Assembly (NCBI GenBank): GCA_964613215.1
Contig: CAZTHK010000007.1
Span: forward strand, 62,001-126,000
Source: CAZTHK01 sp964613215
Lineage (GTDB): Bacteria; Krumholzibacteriota; Krumholzibacteriia; Krumholzibacteriales; CAZTHK01
DNA: 64,000 bases
Direction of reading: 5' to 3'
Shown: positions 1 to 12,500 of the stretch, one piece after another
How positions within the stretch are numbered: position 1 is the stretch's first letter
Layout of the letters: each line of letters begins with the position of its first letter
Translations under genes and position numbers: made by a program
Notes under the pieces: model-generated
The model's database searches: none
The model's input: the letters and a program-made list of their open reading frames with translations, nothing else
What the model was told of the DNA's origin: nothing

Positions 1-550
1 GGTACAGCACCCCCAAATCCATACCGGTTCCGGTATCGGTGTAATTTCCCACCCGCTGGTTCAGCACCTTTACCGATGATCCCAGGGTGATTCTTCCCAG
101 GTATTCCCAGGGAAGATTAAAGGCGTAACCCAGGATAAACTGACTCTCCCGGTAGGAGATTTCACCGGTTTCCCTGCTGAACTGGTCGAACTCCCTTATT
201 CCACCCGTTCCGGCAGTCATAAATGCGGCTCCCACCGAACCCACCGAAATGGTAGGGTAGGTTATTCCGATAAAATCTATGGCAGCATCGCTGAAATCAG
301 AAAACAGCTGTATATGGTTCACCGTAACGGCAGAATAACTGTTCAGTCTCAGAGCAGCCGGATTGTAATAGAGTACGGTTGGATCATCCCCTATACCACT
401 GAATGCACCACCCATGGAAATGGCACGTGCTCCCACTCCCAGGCTGAAAACAGAACGGGTTCCTCCCATACCATCCTGTGCATAAACCTTTCCCCCGCTT
501 ACTGTTATCAGTAATATGACGGCTGCGATTATCTTTACGGTCCTGTTCAT
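1..550 (-). CDS. PorV/PorQ-like outer-membrane protein, 3' end cut by window edge
   Basis: The reading frame starts at an ATG at 550 and runs off the left edge, so only the first 183 codons are visible. It opens with a signal peptide (MNRTVKIIAAVILLITVSGG...VYA). The mature start contains the family hallmark: a GVGARAISMGGAF stretch followed by DDPTVLYYNPAAL near residue 55. This is typical of UPF0164/PorV/PorQ beta-barrel proteins (FadL-like fold) of the outer membrane. In T9SS bacteria PorV shuttles cargo at the surface, and many paralogues of unknown role exist. The gene follows the giant Ig protein by 7 nt on the same strand, which suggests co-transcription and possibly a role in its display. 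The family call is firm; the PorV function itself is inference. Confidence 0.85.
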   Translation of the reverse strand, partial: MNRTVKIIAAVILLITVSGGKVYAQDGMGGTRSVFSLGVGARAISMGGAFSGIGDDPTVLYYNPAALRLNSYSAVTVNHIQLFSDFSDAAIDFIGITYPTISVGSVGAAFMTAGTGGIREFDQFSRETGEISYRESQFILGYAFNLPWEYLGRITLGSSVKVLNQRVGNYTDTGTGMDLGVLY

Positions 551-557
551 AATAATA

Positions 558-3500
558 CTACTTGGCCACTGCTATCTTGAAAATAGCCGATTTTGAACCG
601 GCTGTTATTTTACAAATGTAAACTCCATTTCTCACCACTTCACCATTATCGTTACGTCCATCCCACTCCACCTCATAGACTCCCCGGGCGGATGAATATA
701 CCTGGTTCCGGCCGGGCTCCACCTCCCTGGTCCATACCAGATGGCCGGTGAGATCGTATATTCTTATTCTGACCCGGGAGGGGGAGGAGAGGAAATACGA
801 GATCCGGGTCGCCTCGCTCCCCGCCCTGAAGGGGTTGGGATAGTTGTGCACATACTCTTCAAAAACAGAGCTCATCACATTCATGGGTCCGCTGAGGAAA
901 TATCCACTGATACTGCCCCCATCCTCATCCCTGACCACACCCACTCCGGGCCCGCTGGAATTACCCACCGTGAAATTGACATCTCCTCCACCGGCAATAT
1001 CCACCCTGATCTCTCCCGGGGACGCCCCGGATGCAATATCCGCCTCCACCAGAACAGTATCTCCCTCTCCGGAATCAAGCTGAAAACCGTATCCGGTGTC
1101 GATGCTGACCGGATTATCTGTTCCCACCTCCGTCGAAAACCTGCCTCCGGAGGTAACCAGGGTAAGGCTATCTATCATGCTGGAGGGGTTACTGAGCGGA
1201 ATCCCGCTGCCGTTGAGCACGGTCAGATGAATGTAATTGAGTCCCACGGTATAACTGCTGCTGTCACCGAATGCAATTCTCAGAACCGGTACATCACCGG
1301 TTCCCCGCGGAACAACATAGGGAGGAATGGTATCTATCCTGGAAAGGTTCTTCATGGTCACTACTCCCGCCACAGTTTCTACCCATATTTCGGACTGGCT
1401 ATGCTCCAGCACCACCGGCTGGCCGGAGTTTCCATCGGTGGGCAGAGGTTCTGCAAACTCAACTATCATCCGGTCTCTCGGTTTGGATATGGATGGTGCC
1501 ACCAGACTCCAGGTTACCGGATTGCCCGGCTCAAAGGAGAGCAGAGAATCAGAAGGATCATCAAAACTGTAACCCCCCACCCGAGGAAGGATCAGTCTAA
1601 GGCGTGATCCCTCCAGATCTACCCGGGCATCACCGTATTTGCTGACCAGGGCACTTACGGTAAATGGCAGATTCACCGATATTTCTCCATCTTTCGCTTC
1701 AGGGGGACCGGCAATTTCACCCTGTAAATCCAGGGAGGCCTTCTCCTCAACATTCAGATCAATCCGGGGGGAACATCCGGCAAACTGCCGGCCCGAATTG
1801 GCGTCCACGCCCTCACTCCAGAGTTTTACAGTATCACTGCTGCTGGTATAACCGGGAGCCCTTACCTCCCATTCCGCCTCCATCCGCTCAGCTGCTCCCC
1901 TCCCTGTCACCACCACAGAATCACTCAGTACGGTGAATCCGGGAGGTACCTGCAGGGCCGTCATTACCTCCCGGCTGTTAGCTGAAGGGGTAAAAACGGC
2001 TTCCACACCAAATCTCTGGCCGGTGGAAAGGGTACCGTCCAGGGATCCATCCGGCCAGTTAACCGCCAAATCACAATCACTGATCCCTGCCGCCCGCTCA
2101 ACCACCACATCCAGTTCTGCTACCGAATCCTCCAGGGCACAGGGTTGGAGGGTGTTCAGATCGAGCGGGATATTTTCAATCTCCACCCACATTGATCCCT
2201 CCACCGGCGAAGCCGGGGCGGTGATTGCCCAGGAGACCTCTTCTTCCGGGATGAATGATCTGGTCTGGGGCTGGTTGACCGGATCCACCAGATCAAATCC
2301 GGGGGGAAGATCAAGCTTAATGATGCCGCTGTCATCCACTGTAGATTCTCCCAGGTTGGAAACCACCGATGTCAAGATGAACTCCTGGGAGGCAGAGAGG
2401 GTATCGTCGGCAGCTCCGGGGGGAGAGGTAATAGCAGCATCACTACTCAGCCGGGCGGGGTTCTGAATAACCAGGTTCTCCACCGATTCCAGAGCCTGTA
2501 TGGGATCCACCTCTTCACCGGTATTAATAGAGACAGCTTTGTCAATGGTGGCCTGGAGAACTTCGTTGCCGGCAGAGGTGCCGGCGGTTACAATGAAATC
2601 AAATTCGCCCTGCTCCCCGGAATCGATCCGCGGAGTCTCCGTCTGTGCCCGGGCATGAGACTGACCCTCTCCCTCAGCACTTACTCTCACAGTGACACTG
2701 TCCAGATCATCGCCGCCGGTATTTTCGACCCGGACGGTAAGATTGAAAACCTGTCCGGTATTTACCACCGAGGTATTGGGAATCTGATTGTTATTGGGAG
2801 CATGGCTGGCAATTTCAACTATCCTCACACCGGATGGCCGGTCCACATACACCATAGAATCCCCCGGCGAGAGTGCGGGGCCCAGAGAGGGCTGGTTCAG
2901 ATCCATCCATGTTATGTTGGCGGATATATTCACCGTACCGGTATCATTACCGGTGGTCATAACAGTATAAATCAAAGAATCCGTCTCCATACCCCCCAGA
3001 GTAAGACCCGGATTACCCGATCCCAGGCCTTCCGGGGGATCTATCAGATAATCCGGCAAATCACTCCCCGCCCGGGAAAATACGATATCATCAACATCAG
3101 GGGCCTCTATCTGTACCGGCGCCTCACCCCGGTTGGTAATAGTTACTTTGATCCACCAGTCCACCGTCTGACCGGCGTTCACCTCCGATTGGGAAGGCCT
3201 TACCGATTCAACTGCCAGATCTCCCGGCTCCTGGACCTCCACCAGGGCCACGGAATCAAGGGGCGGAGAAATTACCACCAGATTCTTCTCCATGGAGTTA
3301 CCATCCAGGGCCGACTCCAGCTCTGCCCGTAAACTCTCCGGTCCAACCTGCTGGGAAGCTGTTACCAGGAAGGTATCATGAAGTGACCGGGAACCTTTCA
3401 GCCGTTCTATCACCAAGGGGGAATCAAGTATCCGGGAAGAACCTTCGGTTGTAAGGGAGACAGTTACACTATCGGCTGGAGCCTCACCGTTATTGGCCAC

Positions 3501-6500
3501 CTGCAGGGTGAGGGGAAAGGTCTGCCCGGTGTTTACATAGGGGGTTCTTATGGATGAATTGATCAATGAAACTATATTTAAATCAGCCGGTGCCTGGATC
3601 CTCAGGGTATCCTTTCCGGTACCGCCCTCACCGCTGTCATAGTACAGGTACTTCTGACGGTTGTTCTCCACCATCCCCAGGCGGGAATCAAGATAGAGGA
3701 AATCTCCTCCCTGAACAGAAGGGGAGGGAGTAACAGAAAAGACAATGTTCCTGGTCTCCCCTCCCGGAAGAATAATTCCTCCCTCTGTAAACTGATCCGG
3801 CCTTTCAGGGATGGTCAATGAATAGTTACCATAGATATATGTACTGTCGGGTAACAGGGTAAGATCAGCCTCTCCGTTATTAACCACCTCCATGTTGACT
3901 TCCCAGGGGGATACCTGGCCGGAAGTTATCTGCTCGAGGCCGGGCTCGATCCCGGAGATGGCGGGTATTCCCGCCGACTGGATAAGAATATAGCTTCCCC
4001 CGCTCCCGTATGTATCGTCGGTCAATATCTCCATACTGTTGATATCTGTCCCGGTGACACTACCATTTACCAGGGCAGTACCGGTGGTAACACCGGTCGA
4101 TTGAACGGTGAACACCAGGGTATCGCTCATACCACCGGCCAGAGTGTCGCTGCCTGCTATCTCCAGGTGATCCGGATTCACTATGCTGTATTCGCCGGTA
4201 CGGTCACCCTCCCCTGCAATATTGAAAGTGATATTGGTGGCAGAGGGTGACAGGTCCAGATAAATGGATGCCTCTCCCAGATTTCTCACCACCATCTTAG
4301 CCTCCCACCAGGGCTGCAGTTCAGCTGTTACCGAAGGGGGAATCTGGATACTTTCGATTATCAACCGGGAAGCCTCCTCCAGCACCAGCTGCTCGGGCGA
4401 AGCGGAGAGTATTGCTGAGAAGGGGTTGCCGTTCTCTGATCCCTCCAGATGTATATCCAGGGTATACGAACCAGTCTCAATTTCTTCCCCTGCCAGGCTG
4501 CCCTGGAAGATAAGGGTGGTATTTCCACCCCCCTCAATTATATTTTCCGAAAGGGGTGACAGGATGGAATAGAAGGAATCCCCCTGAGCATCCCTGAAGG
4601 ATACGTATGTTTCCTCCGCATCCAGTATCACAGTGGACATATTGGGATCACTGCTCTCCAGTCCCAGCTCCACATTTATATTGGAACCCCTGCTGGCCCG
4701 GAGTGGAGACAGGGAACCGGGAGTGTACGAAACCGAGGGAGGTATCTGGAAGGTTACCGAATCCGTTCCGGCTGTATCGGCGTATACCGATCTTCCACTG
4801 TTTATTTCAGTGCCCAGGACAGACCCCTCCAGAGGCCTTCTGCCCGGTGACACAAACCCGGTGGTATCAACAGAGTACCTGAGAGTCCCGCTTTGACCGG
4901 CTTCCAGTACCACCCCGCCCCCTGTCAATTCAACCGGCGGGATAAAATGAAATCCTGCCCCTCCCGGGATACTTACGGTGGTGGAGTCGGAATTTTCCAC
5001 CTCCAGCTCAACATCCGAACCACCCATATTGGCAATGGATAGATCTATCCCCCATTCCCTCTCCTGCTGCATGGTGACCGGATCCTGAAGAGGAAAAATT
5101 CCATTTATAACAATATCTGCCGGGGTCTCAATCTCCACTTCCCCCAGAAAACCCGGCCCGGCGGATATGGTGGGAAGAGTCCGGAGGCTGTTAATCTCCA
5201 CCGCCGATATCTCCGCATTGATCTCACATATCCCGGAGACCGAACCGGTGCCATCCACAATATACCTAAGCGTATCGGTGGTCTCACCCTCCAGCACATT
5301 TCCCCCACCGGCCAGCGAGTCAGGATAAACCAGGTTAAAATCATCCGAGGTTGAAAATACCGGGTAGCTCTTAACCGGATCCAGATCGATTTCTACATCA
5401 GATTCTCCCCTGTTGCTGATAAGATAATCTATGGTCCAATCCCTTGACTGGGATACGGTAACTCTGTCTACCCCCGGTATTACTGAAAGGATAACCGGAT
5501 CCGCCGGCGTCTGAACCAGGAAACTACCCTTTCCCCCGGATTCAGTTGTGGCGACCAGGGGGTTCATGCTGTTGAGATCCACTCCATATAGGGTGGCCTC
5601 GATAACCACCGTACCGGTGGTCATGGAGTTGGTTGAACGGTCGCTCAGATTTACAGGATAACTTTCTGTCTCACCGCCTCTTAGAGTGTCATTCCCTGCG
5701 GTGAAATCGGGGAGGGAGAGGGTGTATTCGCCGGTCACGTTATCTGAGCCGGCGAACATAAGTATATTCATACTATCCAATCTCACCGTGGCTCCCCCGT
5801 AGTTGTGCAGAACCACACTTGCCATCCAGTCCCTGCTCTGATCGGCGGTTATATGATCCGAGGGCAACACATCAATTCTGTTCACCGATAACTGAGACGG
5901 TTCCTGCACCGTGATACTGTCACTGCAGGTGAGATCCCGACTAAATTCGATTCCATTTTCCAGCCCTGAGATGTGAATTTGGGGATAATAGGCACCGTTG
6001 GCCATCTCGTCGGGCATCTCCTGAGCGTTGAAATAGAGGGTGTTGGATCCTGAATAGATAATATTATTCCTGTTCTGATCGAGGCAGGCAGTGTATTCAG
6101 CAGTGCCATCTTCAAAGGAAAGCCTGGTCAGGGAAGGATTGCAGACCACCGTAGCGCCCCCGTTATTGATAATACCCACACTGAATGAAACTGTACTGTT
6201 CTTGCTCACCACCGGGGGCTCCGCCGAACCTGCAATGTATTCCAGAGCTGCCGGGCTTACCACTACCACACTGTCTGCAAGTATGATGGATTGATCATAT
6301 ATCCCCCCATTTTCCCAGCCATACAGGGTCAACTCCATGGAATATTTACCCTTGTTCATGGAGGACGGCACTACCGCGGCAGGGAAGGAAAGAGTGGTAA
6401 CTTTATGACCGGTCAAAGCTTCTTCACTGCCCAGGGCCACCTGAAATGTTTCGGTTCCGTCAGAAAATTGAAGGAGGGAAAGATCATCCTCCAGAATAAC

Positions 6501-9500
6501 GGCGGCGTCACCGGAGTTTGAAATGTTCAGAGTGAAGGATTGATTCTGGCCCGGTGAAACCGTATCCGGGCTGAGGCTGTTCTGCTGGTAGGAGATATTT
6601 GCGGCTGATTGAATAAGCCAGGTCTCTATTACATCATCCGCCGAATTGTCCCTCACCTCCATACCATTCACCCTGGCTACGGCGGATGCGTCTATGGTAT
6701 CCAGGCCCACCGGGGAAGAGGTTCTGACGTATACCGGCCTGGAGTAACTTCTGGTCTCACTCACCCTGATGGAATCCGGAAGGGGAGGATTCCAGTCACC
6801 CGGCATTTCATAGAGACCCTGGGCAAATGAAAGCTGGAGATTATCCAGGCGTACGTCACGGCCTCCCTTGTTCTGCACGTCTACAGTTACATCTGCACTG
6901 TCTCCCCGGCTGAGAACCGTCTGAGAAGCTACTATCCCTGTGATGGAAATAAATGACAGGGACAGAGCATTGCTCTGCACGCTGAACTCCTCCTGATAGG
7001 AGGATGAATAGATGTCGGTTCCGCTGATGGTTACCCGGGGAGTGTAATTTCCACCCAGGAAATTCTCATCCAGAAGACTGTTCTGGAAGACCAGTGTATC
7101 AGCGGCCCCTCCACCTATAAACCTGGAAGAGGACAGATTAGCCTGATAAATGTTTCCCACACTGTCCGAAAAGGAGATGGAGGAGCCGGTATCCAGATTG
7201 AGACCGGTGGCCGAATTATTAACCACCATGCATCTGAATCGAACCTGTTGCCCCGGCACGGCGTTGCGGGGAGATAGATATCCTCCGTAGACGCACTGGG
7301 GAGAAGCTGCAAAAACCAGATCATAAGAACCGGAAGCACTCCCCTCCACACTTTCGAAATCCACTGCATGGGTACCGGGGCTGGTGGAGGATTGAACAAA
7401 TACCGCAACTTTACCGTTGGCAGCGGTAAACCTCTGTTTTCCATCCATTGGATCTTCATCATCACTGGTTACCGTCCCGCTGGATGGGTTTACCGTAATA
7501 AGATTGTTGGTAGATACGATATTACCGTACATGTCGGTGATGGGATTGGTGGTTATGGAACACTTGCTTAATCCATCCGCCGTTATGGTATCCGGGATGA
7601 CACTCTCTATGGTTATGGAACCCCGGGGAACATCCGGAAGTACGGTAATAGTGTCGCTGTAGCTGAGCCCTCCCCCCCCCTGGGTCTGGGCAGAAAGTAC
7701 CAGCGGTCCTGCTTCTGTCTCATAAGCGGTGACCGAGGCTGCTCCGTCGGAGAGGGTAACCGGGTCCCGGCTGTAAACAGCCGACCCGTCGCTGTCCAGA
7801 TCCACCACGGTAGTATCATCCCCGTAAACCCTGTTATCATTTTGATCATAGCCTGTTATCTCCAAGCCTATGGGCTGCCCGGCTGTCTCTTCCTGTCCAT
7901 CCGGAATAACAGTATAGTAATGTATCGATCCGGCAGCAGTAAGGATGGTAAATTCAATACTTTCCCTCTCCTGAGGGGTGCCATCGTCAATATAGGCCTG
8001 CACCCTGTTTTCTCCCGAGTTGGTGTCGGTGGTCAGACTGCAGGCTGCAGAGCCATCCGATCCGGTCAACACCAGGCCATCATGAGCCGCTCCGGCTGTA
8101 TCTGAAAGAACAGTGCTCCCTCCCAGATCGCTGGTAACCGTGAAATGTACAATCTCACCAGGGACCGGGTTTCCGTAACGGTCCCTCACTCTCACCCTCA
8201 TCTCAGTGGTGGCACCTGAAATAACTCCGGTAGTATCCCCGGATATACTGGTTATCCGGTAGGCCGGAGCGCTGGTTATGGTTATGGGATCACTCCAGGA
8301 TGACAGCTGCTGTCCTCCGGGATCTTCAATGGCGATTCTGTTGGTCCCGGCAACACTATCCACCGCCATAAATTCTGCTCTGCCTCCACTGAGAGTCACA
8401 GTATCCGGCACAAACCCGATGGTTGGCTGTAGTGCCACCGGTACCAGATTGCTGGTGCTGTCGGAAGCAATTAGATTACCGAACTGGTCGTAAGCTCCAG
8501 TTGACAGGATGATGGTATCTCCGGCAGGAAAGATAAATCCATCCACCTCCAGCAGAGCATAATCGATTACCTGGGAGGGTAACGTCGATATGCTGAAGGT
8601 ATTGGTCTCTCTGCCCTCCGGATTACCATCCAGTATCACTGCCCGGACAGCATTCTCCCCGGCTTTGTTCCCGGTAATCAGGTTTACCGATACCAATCCA
8701 TCCGGGCCGGATGATTCCTGGGGCGAAGAGAGTGACCCTCCCCCCTCCTGTACGGTAAAAGAAACCGTTTCATTATCCACAGGGTTATCATAAACATCAT
8801 AAACTCCGGACCGGATAAGTACTGTGTCTCCAGCTGTAACTCCGGCGGTGTCGCCCTCCACCTTCACCAGCTGATATGCAGGAGCGTTGGCCACCGTGAT
8901 TGAATCACTGTAGCCCTTGACCGTGTTGGCAGCACTGCTGACTTCTATCCTGATCTGTTCAGCCTTATGATACCGGATGCCGCTCCCGCTGTAACTTCCT
9001 CCGGTAAGGTTACCCTCCTTTACGGTAAGAGAACTGTCAGCCGAACTACTGTCGGCAGCCAGAACAGCCCTGAAGTCCATCTGGTAGGAGGCGCTGGAAC
9101 AGAGGTTGCCGAACCGGTCACGGGCCGCCACCGTCATGTTGATATCCTGATTGGCTGAGACAGCGGAAGAGGTGGATATATCATAATAATCCACCGTGTC
9201 ACTGGGTAAGATGGAAAGTTCAAGAAGGGCGGGATTGAGCACCCCTCCGGTATCATTAATATCCACATCCCAGTCCCCTGCCAGGCTTCCCCTTCCGTAA
9301 AGGGCAACCTCACCTCCATCCAGATCGGCCTCTGTGACCTCAGGTCCGAAGTCAGTGAGACTGAAAAAGATAGAACCGGCCGGGGGGGCAATCAATTCCA
9401 CCGTGCTGGTATTGGAGGGATCCAGATTTCCGTTATCATCCACCGCCTGAATCTTGAAAGAGAAGGACTCACCCGCCTTGAAGGAGCCCTCATCCAGATC

Positions 9501-12500
9501 CGATACCACCAGCCGGGTGGCACCAGATGTAACCGTAGTATAAATAACATCTGCAACCTCTCCGGCTGGAACCACAGCATTGTTAGCATCGATGACATCA
9601 TCGATACCTGCCGCAGAAGGTGAATTGTAAACCACCGATATGGTACCGGTACTGTCTGTTGATCCTGATCTTATAGCCGGCCCCAGGCTGTCGGTGGGAT
9701 TGGGGTTTGCAGCATGCTGACTGAGTGTTCCGTCTGCCGGAGTATCCTTGATATATATGGTAAGATTTTCATTTACCACCAGGTTTCCGAATTGATCGTT
9801 CAGGGTAGCGGTAACAATTCTGGGGGAATCTATGGTTATATTTCCGCTGGCAGGGGTCAATACGATGGAATCCACCTGATCGTGATCGGTAGTAGCCGTA
9901 AAACTGACCGAACCGGAAGAAGCTCCCCCGATCTCCGCTGCACATCTGTCCGAGTGGTAGCCGCTGGCGGTCCCCAGCTTCCAGTATTCACAGTATGCCA
10001 GACCTTCACTATCGGTATTTCTATCCGTCTGAATTCCCGGCAGGGACAAGTCGGTATCCAGAGTACCTCCTCCCTGGGTAACCGAAAATGATACCGTCTC
10101 ATTATCAACCCGGTTGCCATAGCTGTCCTCCACTCCCACCACCAGGGATTGACCTACCTCCCGGTTCACCACCGCCCGTTGATTGTCCCCTGTTACCACA
10201 AATATGCTGTCCGCACCGGAATGATCGACCCCAAGCACCGATCCTGATGAAGACGAGACCCCTTCACAGTCCACATAGATACTTATTGCCTCAGCCTTTT
10301 CATCAACCATGGGAAGTGTTACCACTCCCTGATCAGATGGGGAGAAGAGATAATTCAGAGTGTCTCCGCTCTGGCCGGTAATGGTCCCCTTCGCCTCTCC
10401 CAGGAACCAATCAATCCTGTCCCCCGCCTCTTCAGTATCAGTATAAATGGTCACCGTATCGCTAAACCGGATAATCCTGTTTTCGTACAGATCCCTCACA
10501 TCCACCATGATACTTTCTGCTACCCCGGCTACTCCACTCCCGTCATGAGTTATGTAGAAGTGATGCAGTTCACCGGCCCTGAACACCACACTGATACTGT
10601 CACTGACATATACCCCCTCTATCTTTGCTTTTATTATCTTGGTTTCAGCCACGGTGGACCGGATATATCCTACCGCCGTTCCCGCTTCCCCGGTGGACGA
10701 AGAGGGCTGGGTTATGGAGTTTCCTCCCTGGGAACCGGCCACTTCGATCTCCACCCCGGCTCCGGCAATGGGATTTTCCTGGCTGTCATGGGCAGTCACC
10801 GTCACAGACAACTCATCCACACCGTCTGAGACCACAGTATCCTTATTAACCGATATGGAGGATACACTCAGATCCAGTGCTCCCGGAACAAATTCAACCG
10901 GGGCAGTTTCGTTAATGTAGCTTCCATCCACTCTGGCCCTGATCTCTTTATTTTCAGCATAGGTTGAGCGGAGAGAGCCGGCAGCTTCACCATTCTGGTC
11001 GGTATTTCCCACCGGCTGGGTGAAGGAATTCCCCCCTCCGGTATCGGTAGCTTCAAGTACCACCGGGGCACCACTGACCGGATTGCCGTTCGAATCCCTG
11101 GCCACTACTGCTATATTTACCTGATCTACTCCGTCTGCAATTACAGTATCCCGGTCCGCCGACAATCCGGATTGAGCGGCATCCACATTACCGGCCCTGA
11201 AGAATACAGAATCCACCCGGGAAATATAGTTGCTGTTGACCAGTGCCCTTATCTCCCTACCGCCCGCGGTGATCGATTTAATAGTTCCCTCTGCCAAACC
11301 ATCGCTGCCGGTGACCCCCTGGGGCTGGGTAATTATATCTTCTCCTCCGGCCCCGGTCAGGGCAAGCTCGACGGTGGCCCCCTGTACCGGATTACTATTC
11401 TGATCCCTGACCGTCACAGTTACCTTCACCGAATCCACTCCATCCGCATTTACCGTATCCCGGGAGGCAGATATATCAGAAACATCCAGACTCACCGGCC
11501 CGGAGCGGAATACTACCTCAACGCTGTCGGCCATATAGGAACCATCGATCAGGCCCCTTATGATCTTTGTCTGGGCAGTGGTTGATTTGAGGGTCCCCTG
11601 GGCAATACCGCCGGAACCGGTGGCGCCGGAGGGCTGGGAAATCTGATTGGAGCTTCCACTGGCCTCCAGCTCTACCGCCGCTCCGGAAACGGGATTGCCA
11701 TGGTAATCCTTTACCGTCACCTGGATGTTAATGCTGTCTGAACCATCAGCAACAGCGGTGGTGCTGTCCACCGATATTTCCGATACATCCATATCGGCGG
11801 CATCTGCAATAAATGCCACCTGAATACTGTCCGGCAGATATACACCATCAATCTTTGCTTTGATATACTTATCCTGGGCCAGGGTGGAACTGACATTGCC
11901 ATTGGCGGTGCCGTCGCTTCCGGTTTGCCCGTCCGGTTGAACCACGGTGTTACCACTCCCGGTTGCCTCCAGATAAACGGTGCTCCCGGATACCGGATTA
12001 TCATACTGATCCCTTACTGTAACGGTTATACTCACCTGATCATTTCCATCGGCAATAACAGTGTCCTTATCCGAGCTTATTCCCGAATGGGACAGATCAG
12101 CTTCTCCCGGCACAAAAGTCACCGCCAGGCTGTCTCCCAGGCTGGTTCCGTCTAATGAAGCGGTTATTTTCTTCTCTTCCGCAGTATCAGAGCGCATACT
12201 CCCCGCCGCCGTTCCATCCGCTCCGGTAGGGGAAGGCTGGGTGAATGAATTCCCGGAACCGGTCGCATCCACCAGAACGGACACTGCATCCACCGGATTT
12301 CCGAATTGATCACTGGCGTTGACGGTAATACCGACCTGGTCCGAGTTATCCGCCACTACTATGGATTTATCTGCCGAAATCCCGCACTGGGAAATACTGA
12401 CTGCTCCATGATCCAGGTAGATACTGGTGGATGCAGAAATCAGATTGGGAGATTTATCGTCATCCACCATAAAGGCGAGAAGATGGCCGGTGGACAGATT

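Noticed and set aside
10570..12400. Tandem repeat possibly read as a CRISPR-like array
   Set aside because: Units are ~300 bp, diverged and in frame with a protein repeat; there are no short identical repeats with unique spacers.
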